Shown one piece after another: positions 5,685 to 14,085 of a stretch of 26,817 nucleotides of DNA; position 1 is the stretch's first letter, and each line of letters opens with the position of its first letter. Below the pieces are notes generated by a model. It was not told the DNA's origin and did no database searches. It saw only the letters and a program-made list of their open reading frames with translations. Location: positions 1 to 26,817 of the IMG/VR virus record IMGVR_UViG_3300047667_000677; one strand, written 5' to 3'. The stretch is from a virus. Both the position numbers and the translations under genes were made by a program.

Positions 5685-6383
5685 ATGGTAAATAATCCAG
5701 ACGGTAAGGCAAGAGGCGGTAGCGGTGGGGGTAGTGCCGCTGGTGCTACTCCAACTACGCCCATCAACAGCGGTGTAGGCAACCAAGGCGGCTTAGTAAA
5801 CAACTGGGACGGCACTACTGCTGTCTCATGGGAAACTTGGCAAAGCCAATTAGCCTTCGCTAGAGAAGCGGGAGCGCCCAGAGAAACCAAAGCCAGAAGT
5901 AGCGAAGATGCTAGATACTGGTATGATAACTACGTCACTCAATGGAACGCTGCCTCAGTTGAAGGCCGCAATGCTCTTGACGAACAACACAGTTTTGCAT
6001 TAGTTCCAGAAGTGGCGGCAACCGCACCATCTGGTGGTGGCGGTGGTGGAGGTGGAGGTGGATCAGCCCCACCAAAAGATGTAGTTGATCCAATAGTATC
6101 TGACCCTGTAATCTCTCCCGTTGATGGCGACGATACAAACGAGGGTTCTGACATGACCCCAGAAGACAACGACATCATTGATGAAGAACTTGATGATGCA
6201 GTAGTCGACCCATCTCAAGACAAAGACGAGAACGACGAAAACGACACAGTGCTTACTGTTCGGGATGTAACTCCAGAAGATGCAGTAGTCGACCCTGCAA
6301 CAGGACAAAGATACGCCACCCCAGAAGCGGCTAGACAAGCGGGGATAACTAATTGGGTCTGGGCTTCAGACTACACAGGTTAA
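5685..6383 (+). CDS. Glycine-rich acidic protein between terminase and portal
   Basis: 232 residues, not recognised. The N-terminus is Gly/Ser-rich. A short folded-looking part (about residues 35-110, with conserved-looking Trp residues in WDGTTAVSWETWQSQLAFA) leads to a run of ten glycines. A highly acidic segment follows (about 130-200). The C-terminus DPATGQRYATPEAARQAGIT plus NWVWASDYTG looks like a small docking motif. The phrase DAVVDP is duplicated by a 17-bp direct repeat. The position in the terminase-portal gap and the low-complexity linker suggest a virion accessory or head-associated protein, which is inference from place alone. No transmembrane segment is seen. Confidence 0.8.
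   Translation: MVNNPDGKARGGSGGGSAAGATPTTPINSGVGNQGGLVNNWDGTTAVSWETWQSQLAFAREAGAPRETKARSSEDARYWYDNYVTQWNAASVEGRNALDEQHSFALVPEVAATAPSGGGGGGGGGGSAPPKDVVDPIVSDPVISPVDGDDTNEGSDMTPEDNDIIDEELDDAVVDPSQDKDENDENDTVLTVRDVTPEDAVVDPATGQRYATPEAARQAGITNWVWASDYTG
6195..6295 (+). repeat. 17-bp direct repeat within the acidic linker gene
   Basis: GATGCAGTAGTCGACCC occurs at 6195-6211 and 6279-6295, 84 bp apart, which is 28 codons in frame. It encodes DAVVDP twice and could allow in-frame contraction by recombination. Confidence 0.7.
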
Positions 6384-6388
6384 TTAAA

Positions 6389-7987
6389 ATGCAAGAAGAT
6401 AAAGATGCAGTAAGAATAATCGCAGTCTACAACAAGCTAAAGACGGGTCGCAAGAACTGGGAAACTTACTGGGAGTACATATCTCAATACGCAGCACCCA
6501 ATAAAAGCTCGTTCATTGAGAAGCGAGCGCAAGGCGACATGACAAGAGCCAACCAGATATTTGACGGTACGGCAGGGAGAGCAGCCAGATTACTAGCAAG
6601 CTCGATCATTGGCGCTGTCTTTACTGGCAAGTGGTTTGGCTTACGACTCCGAGGCGTGGACTCAGACAGTGATGTTTGGAGTGCTTGGCTAGAGGAAGTG
6701 ACAGAAACAATGCTTGCTGCGTTTGAAGACTCTAACTTTCTTGTTCAGATAGGTCAGGACATATTTAGCATGGTCACGTTTGGTACTTCTGGCCTTTCAG
6801 TTGAACAGAACAGTGATGACCAGATTTTTGACAAACTCATATTCAAGGACAATCATTTAAGCACCTTTGTCTTTGATGAAGGCTCAGATGGCATTCCAAA
6901 TAGGATTTATCGTGAGATTATGATGTCGCCAGAAGCGGCTCTTGATCGGTATTTAGACCACCCGCTTGTGCCTACTGAGATTATAGATGACTTCAAAAAG
7001 AAAGTAGAGATGAAGTCTCATAGCCCCCTCAAGTTTGTAGAGGCTATTGAGCCAACTACCCTACTTTCTAGCGCAGACAGAGAAGAAGGAAACTTTAAGG
7101 TTTCTCTCGTTTATGCCACTGAAAAGAAAGATATGTTTGCTTCATACGTTGAGGACTTGCCAATGCTTGTTTCTCGATGGGATAAGATTACTGGTGATGT
7201 GTACGGCTGGTCGCCTTGCATGACAGCTATGCCAGACATCCTCACGATTAATGAAGTAGATCGACTCGAGTTGGGCGCGTGGGAAAAGAACATACTCCCA
7301 CCCAAAGAGATCGTAGTAGGCACTCTACTCAACGGAAAACTAAACCGTGGGGTTAATGGCGTTACAATCGTAAACAGAGCAGGGGCAATCAACAACATTG
7401 ATGAACCGTTTAGCTTTAGAAACAGCCATATCAAAGCAGAGAATGTTAGAGAGTCAATTAAGTCTGCATTCCATGAGCAAGAGCTAATACTTCCAGACAG
7501 AAGTCACGACACAGCAACAGAGGTTCGTATTCGCTACGACCTTATGCAGCGATTGTTAGGCGCAACATTTGGGCGAATCAAGTCTGAGAAACTACAGCCG
7601 CTAATCAATCGCGTATTTAGAATAATGTACGATGGCGGCGCATTCCCTCCAATTCCAGAAGACGGCACTCAGTCAGATATTGCGGTGGAATACTTATCTC
7701 CACTGGCTAAATCTCAGAGAGCGTCAGAGGTTGAGGCTACTATGCAACTATCAAACTGGATACAGCAGCTTTCAGCAATGAATCCCAAGGTTATGCTTGG
7801 CTTTGATGAACACGCAGCAGGTCAAGTCTTGGCAGATGGCTTAGGCGTACCGACAAAAGTATGGAAAGACAAGAAAGCCTATGACGCTGCAATTGAAAAA
7901 GCTCAACAAGAAGCCATGCAGCAACAGCAACAGCAACAGCAGCATGAGAAAACCCTGAAGAACGGAGAACAAATTGAAGAAGAATAA
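6389..7987 (+). CDS. Portal (head-to-tail connecting) protein
   Basis: About 532 residues, the T7 gp8-type portal that forms the dodecameric ring at the capsid vertex. The N-terminus (IAVYNKLKTGRKNWETYWEY, then ISQYAAPN) and the segment DGTAGRAARLLASSIIG are typical of Head-tail_con family portals. I start it at ATG 6389 (MQEDKDAV) with AGGT upstream, not at an in-frame ATG 36 bases earlier that lies inside the preceding gene and has no ribosome binding site. The C-terminal tail contains eight consecutive glutamines from alternating CAG/CAA codons (7919-7942) and an acidic end. Such tails usually project into the capsid. It overlaps the next gene by 14 bases. Confidence 0.95.
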   Translation: MQEDKDAVRIIAVYNKLKTGRKNWETYWEYISQYAAPNKSSFIEKRAQGDMTRANQIFDGTAGRAARLLASSIIGAVFTGKWFGLRLRGVDSDSDVWSAWLEEVTETMLAAFEDSNFLVQIGQDIFSMVTFGTSGLSVEQNSDDQIFDKLIFKDNHLSTFVFDEGSDGIPNRIYREIMMSPEAALDRYLDHPLVPTEIIDDFKKKVEMKSHSPLKFVEAIEPTTLLSSADREEGNFKVSLVYATEKKDMFASYVEDLPMLVSRWDKITGDVYGWSPCMTAMPDILTINEVDRLELGAWEKNILPPKEIVVGTLLNGKLNRGVNGVTIVNRAGAINNIDEPFSFRNSHIKAENVRESIKSAFHEQELILPDRSHDTATEVRIRYDLMQRLLGATFGRIKSEKLQPLINRVFRIMYDGGAFPPIPEDGTQSDIAVEYLSPLAKSQRASEVEATMQLSNWIQQLSAMNPKVMLGFDEHAAGQVLADGLGVPTKVWKDKKAYDAAIEKAQQEAMQQQQQQQQHEKTLKNGEQIEEE

Positions 7988-8231
7988 TGAGCAAACAGAC
8001 CAAGAGGCTTACTATGAGGCTCTTGTTTCTGGCGACATAGGAAAGGCCATGAAAGATTTGGTCGGCAACAAACCGTTTGAACAATGGCTTGAGGCTTTAA
8101 AAGAGCAGTATCTAACTAGGGATACTGTTAGCACTGACGGTTACGCAGCCATTCGCATTGAAGGCGAGCGCAGCATGTTACTAAATATTATCAATACATA
8201 CAAAGAGGTCAAAAATGCCACATTGGAGTGA
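7974..8231 (+). CDS. Small hypothetical protein between portal and scaffold
   Basis: 85 residues starting at TTG (7974), chosen because GGAG lies six bases upstream; an in-frame ATG further on would remove the conserved-looking N-terminal half. It is helical and charged, with EAYYEALVSGDIGKAMKDLV followed by a second helix (FEQWLEALKEQYL) and a short C-terminal part. It overlaps both neighbours (14 and 17 bases), so it is almost certainly translated with them. Small proteins at this place are common in T7-like and BPP-1-like podoviruses, but I cannot assign a function. Confidence 0.75.
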   Translation: MKKNNEQTDQEAYYEALVSGDIGKAMKDLVGNKPFEQWLEALKEQYLTRDTVSTDGYAAIRIEGERSMLLNIINTYKEVKNATLE

Positions 8232-9006
8232 AGGGTTGCCAGAAGAAATGGCGAGTCACGGTGATGTTAAAGGGTCTGAAAACCTAGAGACATTTGTTAA
8301 GCGGTACATTGATGGGCGATCAGCAATGTCGCGCTCAATAATGATGCCTAATGTCGAGTCTGGGGATGATGAAAAGAATAAGTTCTATGATCGTCTTGAG
8401 TCTGTAGACGGTGTTGTTCGTGTTCCCTCTAGCCCTGATGACGCAGAGGGTTGGAAGAAGACCTATGCCAAGCTCGGTGTTCCAGCAGAGTCTAGCGCAT
8501 ACGGACTAAGCGATCCTGATGTAGCCGCAAAGCTACATAAGTTGAACTTAAATGGTGGTCAAGCCACTCAGATAAGCGAGATGATGGAATCTTTATCCAA
8601 GCGTAAGGCTCAGGACTTTGAAGAGCTTTCACAAGCGGGGTTAAACGAGTACAAGGACAGCATGGGGGCAGAAAAGTTTGAACATGCTGCCAAGGCTGCA
8701 ACCAAAGTGCTTCGTGATTTTGGTGGTGATGGTTTAATGGATTTGCTTGAAAAGTCTGGCTTAGTCAATAATGCAGAACTGATTAAGTTTGGCTCGGCTC
8801 TAAGCAGAACAATGTCAGACAAAAAACTGACGCGAGGTGAAAACGAAACCGTTACTTACGGGTCTAACAAAGAAGAGTTAGAGTCTAAGATCGCGGCTAT
8901 CCGCGCAAACCCTCAAGACCCTTTTTATCATAAGAACCACCCAGATCATGCAAGACGGGTGGACACTGTGACTAAGTATTACGAGGAATTACACCCACAG
9001 AAATAA
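8215..9006 (+). CDS. Scaffolding (capsid assembly) protein
   Basis: 263 residues. It begins with the segment WSEGLPEEMASHGDVKGSEN, and further on the phrase DDAEGWKKTYAKLGVPAESS matches the 'peewe-fy-kLG-Pes-dgY' signature of podovirus scaffolds. The remainder is rich in charged helices (MMESLSKRKAQDFEELSQAG, AKAATKVLRDFG). The C-terminal segment DPFYHKNHPDHARRVD is typical of the end of such proteins. Scaffolds chaperone capsid-protein assembly inside the prohead and then leave. AGAGGTC lies just before the ATG. It stands between portal and major capsid, the usual order, and is the last gene before the capsid promoter. Confidence 0.9.
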   Translation: MPHWSEGLPEEMASHGDVKGSENLETFVKRYIDGRSAMSRSIMMPNVESGDDEKNKFYDRLESVDGVVRVPSSPDDAEGWKKTYAKLGVPAESSAYGLSDPDVAAKLHKLNLNGGQATQISEMMESLSKRKAQDFEELSQAGLNEYKDSMGAEKFEHAAKAATKVLRDFGGDGLMDLLEKSGLVNNAELIKFGSALSRTMSDKKLTRGENETVTYGSNKEELESKIAAIRANPQDPFYHKNHPDHARRVDTVTKYYEELHPQK

Positions 9007-9012
9007 TTAGTG

Positions 9013-9041
9013 TTGACATGCTAGTCAATAGGGTTTATGTT
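9013..9041 (+). promoter_or_regulatory. Consensus promoter of the major capsid gene
   Basis: TTGACA (9013-9018, perfect -35), a 17-bp spacer and TATGTT (9036-9041). The predicted transcription start is near 9048, giving a leader of about 120 nt before the capsid ATG. Confidence 0.75.
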
Positions 9042-9042
9042 A

Positions 9043-9083
9043 GGTCTAACAGACACGCATTTGCCCTGTTGGTCTAGCAGACC
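9043..9083 (+). promoter_or_regulatory. Two palindromic repeats at the capsid transcription start and leader
   Basis: GGTCTAACAGAC (9043-9054) spans the expected transcription start, and GGTCTAGCAGACC (9071-9083) lies in the leader, 28 bp on. The second is a perfect GGTCT/AGACC hairpin with a 3-nt loop. They could be operator sites, or the second could act as an mRNA-stabilising hairpin. Confidence 0.5.
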
Positions 9084-9166
9084 TTAGAAATGCAGGATTA
9101 GCCCCTTTATTAGGGATTCCTAACCGAATAAAAACTAACTTTAATTTTATTTGAGGAATTACTCTA

Positions 9167-10063
9167 ATGGCTATCTCCGTTCAAAACGCACACATTGAAG
9201 CGTATAAATCCAATGTAACCCACTTAGCACAACAACGTAGCTCGCGTCTTCGCAGCACAGTGATGTCTGAAGTGATGAATGGCGCAATCCACAACTTTGA
9301 ACGCATGGGTCTTACCTCTGCTGTTGTAAAAGCTGGACGCGACACCGCAACACCGAATATCGAAGTTCCCCATGACAGGCGACAAGTAACCCTTACGGAA
9401 TATCATTGGGCTGCTCGTATTGATCGTGGCGATGATGTCCGAACCTTAATCGACATCGAAGGAAAATACTCAGTAAACGCTGCAATGGCAATGGGTCGCC
9501 AATGGGACGATATTATCATAGCCGCTGCTTCCGCAGATGCCGTGACTAAAGTTCCTACTACTGACCCTGCTGGCGGTGATTACACCCTTGGTACTGCTGC
9601 TTTACCCGCTGGCAACATTGTTGCTAATAGCGTTGGTGGCGACACTACCATGAACCTCGGAAAGCTGCTTGCGGCTAAAGAGATTTTACTAGCTTCAGAT
9701 GTTGATGAAGATTATGAGTCAATGTATTGCTTGGTTACTGCCAAACAGCTACATGAGTTATTGAATGTGACTAAAATCACTAGTGCAGACTACAACAGCG
9801 TAAAAGCTCTTGTTAACGGCGAAATCGACACCTTCTTGGGCTTAAAATTCATTCGCACCGAGCGACTTGCAACCCGATCTACCGACAAAGTTGGCTTAGT
9901 CTATTGCGCTTCTGCAATTGGACTCGCGATTGGTCGAGATATGATGGCTCGCGTTAGTGAGCGTGACGATCTATCTTATGCCAGTCAGGTTTACACCGAG
10001 TTCATGGCTGGTGCAACACGATTAGAAGAAGAGAAAGTAGTTGAGATTCTAACCGTAGCATAA
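9167..10063 (+). CDS. Major capsid protein, HK97-type fold
   Basis: 298 residues, related to the podovirus capsid family of BPP-1-like phages (Phage_capsid_2 type). A helical N-terminal part (HLAQQRSSRLRSTVMSEVMN) precedes a beta segment, HDRRQVTLTEYHWAARID. The spine helix with MAMGRQWDDIIIAAA (about residues 108-122) is characteristic of the family. The axial domain follows, and the C-terminus ATRLEEEKVVEILTVA closes the fold as expected. TGAGGA lies nine bases before the ATG, a strong ribosome binding site. The gene stands alone between its own consensus promoter and a strong terminator, which fits a protein needed in hundreds of copies per virion. Confidence 0.95.
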   Translation: MAISVQNAHIEAYKSNVTHLAQQRSSRLRSTVMSEVMNGAIHNFERMGLTSAVVKAGRDTATPNIEVPHDRRQVTLTEYHWAARIDRGDDVRTLIDIEGKYSVNAAMAMGRQWDDIIIAAASADAVTKVPTTDPAGGDYTLGTAALPAGNIVANSVGGDTTMNLGKLLAAKEILLASDVDEDYESMYCLVTAKQLHELLNVTKITSADYNSVKALVNGEIDTFLGLKFIRTERLATRSTDKVGLVYCASAIGLAIGRDMMARVSERDDLSYASQVYTEFMAGATRLEEEKVVEILTVA

Positions 10064-10091
10064 ATTAAAACTCCCTCCTTTGGGCTTAACA

Positions 10092-10125
10092 GGGGCTATG
10101 GCTTATGCTTTAGCCCCTTTTTTTT
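10092..10125 (+). terminator. Strong intrinsic terminator after the capsid gene
   Basis: GGGGCTA (10092-10098) and TAGCCCC (10111-10117) form a 7-bp perfect stem around a 12-nt loop, followed by eight T's (10118-10125). It probably sets the capsid:tail expression ratio, with downstream genes depending on read-through. Confidence 0.92.
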
Positions 10126-10137
10126 AAGAGGCAGCAA

Positions 10138-10746
10138 ATGTCATCAAGAGTTGATATAGCAAATATGGCACTTTCCTATCTGGGAGAGGACACCATAATT
10201 TCGTTCACAGATGATACGAATGAAGCCAAAGCAATAAACCTTCACTACGAAGCATGTAAGCGATCCCTTCTTATGTATCACAATTGGGCGTTCGCTACAA
10301 AGCGACAAACATTGACCGAGGTTACTCCGTTAGTGCTACCGCTACGCCTTGACCCTTACTGGCCTTATGTGTTCATATACCCTGCCGATTGCTTAAAGAT
10401 GCTTCGGGTGGACAATGATGCGAAGGCTTGGCAGAGATTTAAGGATCAGATAATGACCGAATCCTCTACCTTTAACTGTGAGTACATAGAGGACGTATCG
10501 GAGCAGTATTTTACTCCTGCATTTGAGGAGGCGTTCATTTATTACTTGGCTGGGAAGATATGCCTAGCAATAACGGGCGACAAATCACTTAAAGGTGATA
10601 CTCAGGGCTTATACGCTCAAGCATTGCAGTTTGCCATTAGCGCTAACGATCTTGAGCAGGGTATACAGACAATGGGTAACTTGGATGGCTCTAGCCTAAG
10701 ACGAGGCTTTTATGGAATTGGCATTGGGGAAAATACAAACTCGTGA
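10138..10746 (+). CDS. Tail tubular protein A analogue (head-tail adaptor)
   Basis: 202 residues of the T7 gp11/P22 gp4 adaptor type, which forms the ring between portal and tail nozzle. The N-terminal signature IANMALSYLGEDTIISFTDD plus LHYEACKRSLLMYHNWAFATKR is typical ('A--aL--LGe--I-s--D----a------Y---r---L--h-W-FA-kr'). The C-terminal helices (EAFIYYLAGKICLAITGDKS) also fit. AAGAGG precedes the ATG. It follows the capsid terminator directly and overlaps the next gene's GTG start by four bases. Confidence 0.9.
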   Translation: MSSRVDIANMALSYLGEDTIISFTDDTNEAKAINLHYEACKRSLLMYHNWAFATKRQTLTEVTPLVLPLRLDPYWPYVFIYPADCLKMLRVDNDAKAWQRFKDQIMTESSTFNCEYIEDVSEQYFTPAFEEAFIYYLAGKICLAITGDKSLKGDTQGLYAQALQFAISANDLEQGIQTMGNLDGSSLRRGFYGIGIGENTNS

Positions 10747-13007
10747 TTATCAAAGCCATTCAAAACAACTTTACTTCTGGAGAGATAACTCCAAAGCTAC
10801 GCGCTCAAGCAAGCACCGAGCTTGTTGCTAAAGGATGTAAGACACTTGAGAACATGCATCCAGACTCCCACGGCACTGTTGTTGGGCGAGATGGTACAGA
10901 TATTCTCATATATGACGAGTTGAACGTGTTTGGTCAGACCCCTGTTCGACTTATAGGACTAGAGGTTTCTGTTGAGCAGAGTTATTTGATTCAATTCCAA
11001 AAGGTTGGAAGTGCGGGGGGTGGATCACAAGTACAAATTTTTGACATATCCGCTGGTACGGCAGTCTTAGAGAACTTTGTTATCTTTGATGGTGCAAATG
11101 CACTGGCTGAAACGGTGTTTTCGCCAATGCCGTACACCGAAAGCGAGCTTGCAGACGTTCATTATGTCCAGATAAAAGACATGATCGTTCTTGTTCACAG
11201 CAATTACCCTCCAATGAAGCTATTTAGGTACGATGATATTTTGGCTGGAGTGGCAACAGGCAACATTAAATGGGGTTTTGGGTTTTTAGGAACTTATGGT
11301 GCTGAATGGGGCAACGGACTGAGGATAGAGGACATAACCACAACTGAAGGAACAAAATTAGGCTACCCAAGAACAGTTGCGTACCACCAAAACCGATTGA
11401 TTTATGGCGGCATGACCCATGCAGGGAGCAGACTTATATTCTCGCGAGTCGATAACTTTACACAAATAGATACAGGTTTTTGGAGTACATACGATTATCA
11501 CCAAGACGCTTGGTTTTACGAAAATATATATGCCGATCCACCCTCAACAGTAGACGAGTTTAGAATATACGGCAGTTTAGCAGACACAACACAGCTTACT
11601 ATGCTGTCCAACGGCAATGTAATCGACCCGTCAGACTATACGGTGACTGCTCCTGTTGCAACGGGAAGAAACATCCTAGTCAAAACGCTCGCTTATTACG
11701 CAGGGGCAGATTCAGCACAAGTATACGGATACAAGTATGAATACAGGCCGATTCGACCTACGTATCTTACTATCGACTTTCCTATTGCATTAAGCATAAC
11801 AAATAATATTTCTTGCGTTATCCCAAGGCCAGAGGACTCTGGATTAGTTTTAGATATGGCAACGACAAAGCAAAATCACATCCAGTGGATTGATTCTGGC
11901 GAAGGGTTGTTTATTGGAACTACGGGTGGTGAATGGGTTGGCTCTATCAATGAGTACATCTCCGCAGTAAACCCACCAAACTTTGCTCAAGTAGGATTTC
12001 ATGGCTCTCAGCACATACAGCCAGCTAAGACTGGGGATGCGATTGTACACGTTACTGCGTCTGGCAGAGAGCTTAGGGCATTTAGAAGCGACTTTTCTGC
12101 AAACCGTGAGAAGTGGGTTAGTATTGATATTGCTTGGACTGCCGATCACCTGTTTGAGGATTACACTATAGTATCAATTGCTTTTGTCCAAGTTCCAGAA
12201 AACATACTTTACGTTTTAACATCAGATGGCAGTTTGCACTCTTGTGTTTATGATTCGTCAATGGATGCAACAAAGGCTGGTTGGTCAAAGCACCCAGTAG
12301 ACTTTAATATTATTTCAATAGCGCCCTACCGAGACTCTAATTACGACAGACTTGGCTTGGTTAGCGAGGTGGTGGCTTACGTTGATAACGACTTAACCAC
12401 ATTCAATATCGTCGCTATTTCAGATAGAAGCTCGTCAATGGATCACAGGTCTTTTGTATCTAGCAATACAGCCCTTTTGACTGTTGATATTACTGGCATT
12501 CTTCGTCTTGAGGCATTAAGTGAGTTTGGAACAACGCCTAGTGACGATTTAATTATTGCAATCATGGGTGATGGGGCTATTGATTTCTATGGAACTTATA
12601 CAGAGTTAGTGGCAACGGGAAGATATGCCACAGGCAACCCAGATGTATACACACTAAACACCCCAGCAAGGTTTGTTGAATGGGGTATCCCATTTATTCA
12701 GAAAATAACTCCACCAGACTTCGACTACCAAGCTGAGGGTTCACAGTATTTTGATGACAAACGGCTAGTTAAGGTCTGGCTTGACCTAATTGAGTCTCAG
12801 CCGCCACTAGTGAACGGTAAATTCCCGTCTGGTCGCACCACGGTTACGGCTATGGGCAACCTAGAACCACCTATTGATGGAAAAACAAGAGCTTATACTG
12901 TAGGATCAAGCAAAAGGTCTAACGATATTGAGATTGTACAAAAGTACCCGTATCGACTACAGATCGCGGCTATTGGCAGTCTGATTAATATAGGTAATAC
13001 ATCGTGA
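10743..13007 (+). CDS. Tail tubular protein B analogue (tail nozzle)
   Basis: 754 residues, close to the length of T7 gp12, which forms the hexameric nozzle to which fibres attach. The start FTSGEITPKLRAQASTELVA followed by a Gly/Arg phrase (TVVGRDGTDIL) is the usual opening of this family. The segment PRTVAYHQNRLIYGG ('P--v-fyq-RLvfgG') is its best-known internal signature, and the body is beta-rich. Translation starts at GTG (10743), whose last bases form the TGA stop of the upstream gene; no strong Shine-Dalgarno is near, so coupling is likely. The stop overlaps the following gene in the same way. Confidence 0.92.
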   Translation: MIIKAIQNNFTSGEITPKLRAQASTELVAKGCKTLENMHPDSHGTVVGRDGTDILIYDELNVFGQTPVRLIGLEVSVEQSYLIQFQKVGSAGGGSQVQIFDISAGTAVLENFVIFDGANALAETVFSPMPYTESELADVHYVQIKDMIVLVHSNYPPMKLFRYDDILAGVATGNIKWGFGFLGTYGAEWGNGLRIEDITTTEGTKLGYPRTVAYHQNRLIYGGMTHAGSRLIFSRVDNFTQIDTGFWSTYDYHQDAWFYENIYADPPSTVDEFRIYGSLADTTQLTMLSNGNVIDPSDYTVTAPVATGRNILVKTLAYYAGADSAQVYGYKYEYRPIRPTYLTIDFPIALSITNNISCVIPRPEDSGLVLDMATTKQNHIQWIDSGEGLFIGTTGGEWVGSINEYISAVNPPNFAQVGFHGSQHIQPAKTGDAIVHVTASGRELRAFRSDFSANREKWVSIDIAWTADHLFEDYTIVSIAFVQVPENILYVLTSDGSLHSCVYDSSMDATKAGWSKHPVDFNIISIAPYRDSNYDRLGLVSEVVAYVDNDLTTFNIVAISDRSSSMDHRSFVSSNTALLTVDITGILRLEALSEFGTTPSDDLIIAIMGDGAIDFYGTYTELVATGRYATGNPDVYTLNTPARFVEWGIPFIQKITPPDFDYQAEGSQYFDDKRLVKVWLDLIESQPPLVNGKFPSGRTTVTAMGNLEPPIDGKTRAYTVGSSKRSNDIEIVQKYPYRLQIAAIGSLINIGNTS

Positions 13008-13414
13008 ATCATGCTCAAAATCTAAAAAACTTTCAGGATCATATTGAAAGTAGGGATGATGGTATCGAGTTAGCAACATCCCACTTTAGAGGTGATGGTG
13101 TTTATGTTCGGACTGTCGGAGTTCCAGAAGGCTTTGGGTTCGTAGGAAAGACCCATGACAGCAACCATGTCTTTATGATTGTTTCGGGTAAGTGCGTTGT
13201 CACTAACGAGTTTGGCGAGAAAACAATATACGAAGCCCCCTATGTGATGGAAAGCAAGATAGGTACTCAGCGAACCATACTGGCATTAGAGGATACAATA
13301 CTTCTCAATGCTCACGGTGTTGACGATACGCTTTCTATTGAAGAAATAGAGGATGTTTTAACACACATGCCTATTATCTCCTTAGAGGCAGACACACAAG
13401 AGAGGATAGGCTAA
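13004..13414 (+). CDS. Cupin-like virion-region protein
   Basis: 136 residues with a predicted beta-barrel pattern. The phrase GKTHDSNHVFMIVSGKCVVT (about 48-67) resembles cupin motif 1, in which His 51 and His 55 could bind a metal and 'SGK' forms the turn. The second cupin motif is weak (LLNAHGVDDT). Small cupin-fold proteins are often encoded among podovirus tail genes, and their role is not established. It starts at GTG sharing bases with the previous stop, and its TAA overlaps the next ATG, so it is expressed as part of the tail and ejection block. A structural jelly-roll without metal is an equally possible reading. Confidence 0.75.
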   Translation: MNHAQNLKNFQDHIESRDDGIELATSHFRGDGVYVRTVGVPEGFGFVGKTHDSNHVFMIVSGKCVVTNEFGEKTIYEAPYVMESKIGTQRTILALEDTILLNAHGVDDTLSIEEIEDVLTHMPIISLEADTQERIG

Positions 13415-14076
13415 TGGGTTTCTGGACTGCACTTGCGGTATCGGTGGTTAGTTCCGCTGCCACATCAACGGTTGCCAATAGCCGCGCCCGTAAAACAAAC
13501 AATGCAGCTACAATTGCAGGATACCGCCAAGATTTATTTAACGCTAATGGCAATTCCGCTATGACTCTTGCTAATAATCAGGCTAGGGCTAGTTTGGCTG
13601 GCATGACTGCTGGACAAATTCTTGCAATCGGGGCTATGAACGCAGCTAATGTTGAGAAAGCGCGAGATCGAAACATAAAGTTGTTAAATTTTCAGAAGGT
13701 CGAAGACAACCGCCTACACGTAAATGAAGAAGTGAGAATGGTCGGTAATATACGGGTAGGTTATGCATCGGCTGGTGTGTCTACCTCAACTGGCTCTGCC
13801 AAGGCAGTCAAGATCGCTGAAATGAAAAAGGCTGAACTTGGTCGTGACTACATGAACGAAGTCTCAAAACAACAAATACTAGGGCTTTGGATGACAGAAA
13901 CAGAAAAAGCGGGCTTTATTCGCTTAGAAGCCAGCATGTCTGCCACCGCCACCGCCGCCAATGCGGCCTTTCAGAATCAAGTCGCGCAAAGCGAAGCCGA
14001 TCAGATTGTTGCTAATGCACAAAACAATCTTGGAAGTAACAACGGTAGCAGCGCGATAAGAAGCATATACTCTTAG
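13414..14076 (+). CDS. Internal virion protein, T7 gp14 position
   Basis: 220 residues, Ala-rich. A hydrophobic N-terminal stretch (WTALAVSVVSSAATSTVA) precedes long helices, then repeated Ala/Asn-rich segments. These features and its position directly after the nozzle and cupin genes match the gp14-like internal virion protein, which forms the outer-membrane part of the ejection channel in T7. The central VGNIRVGYASAGVSTSTGSA phrase ('r-sf-asGvd--sGs') is typical of this family. GAGGATAGG precedes the ATG, which shares its A with the upstream TAA. Assignment rests on pattern and order rather than strong identity. Confidence 0.8.
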   Translation: MGFWTALAVSVVSSAATSTVANSRARKTNNAATIAGYRQDLFNANGNSAMTLANNQARASLAGMTAGQILAIGAMNAANVEKARDRNIKLLNFQKVEDNRLHVNEEVRMVGNIRVGYASAGVSTSTGSAKAVKIAEMKKAELGRDYMNEVSKQQILGLWMTETEKAGFIRLEASMSATATAANAAFQNQVAQSEADQIVANAQNNLGSNNGSSAIRSIYS

Positions 14077-14085
14077 GAAGTTAGT

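Noticed and set aside
6353-6388. Upstream in-frame ATG for the portal (MGLGFRLHRLIK extension)
   Set aside because: It lies inside the preceding gene with no Shine-Dalgarno, and the extension is unlike portal N-termini. ATG 6389 has AGGT upstream.
7919-7942. CAG/CAA repeat in the portal gene as a microsatellite
   Set aside because: It simply encodes a glutamine tail, mixed codons limit slippage, and such tails are common in portal proteins.
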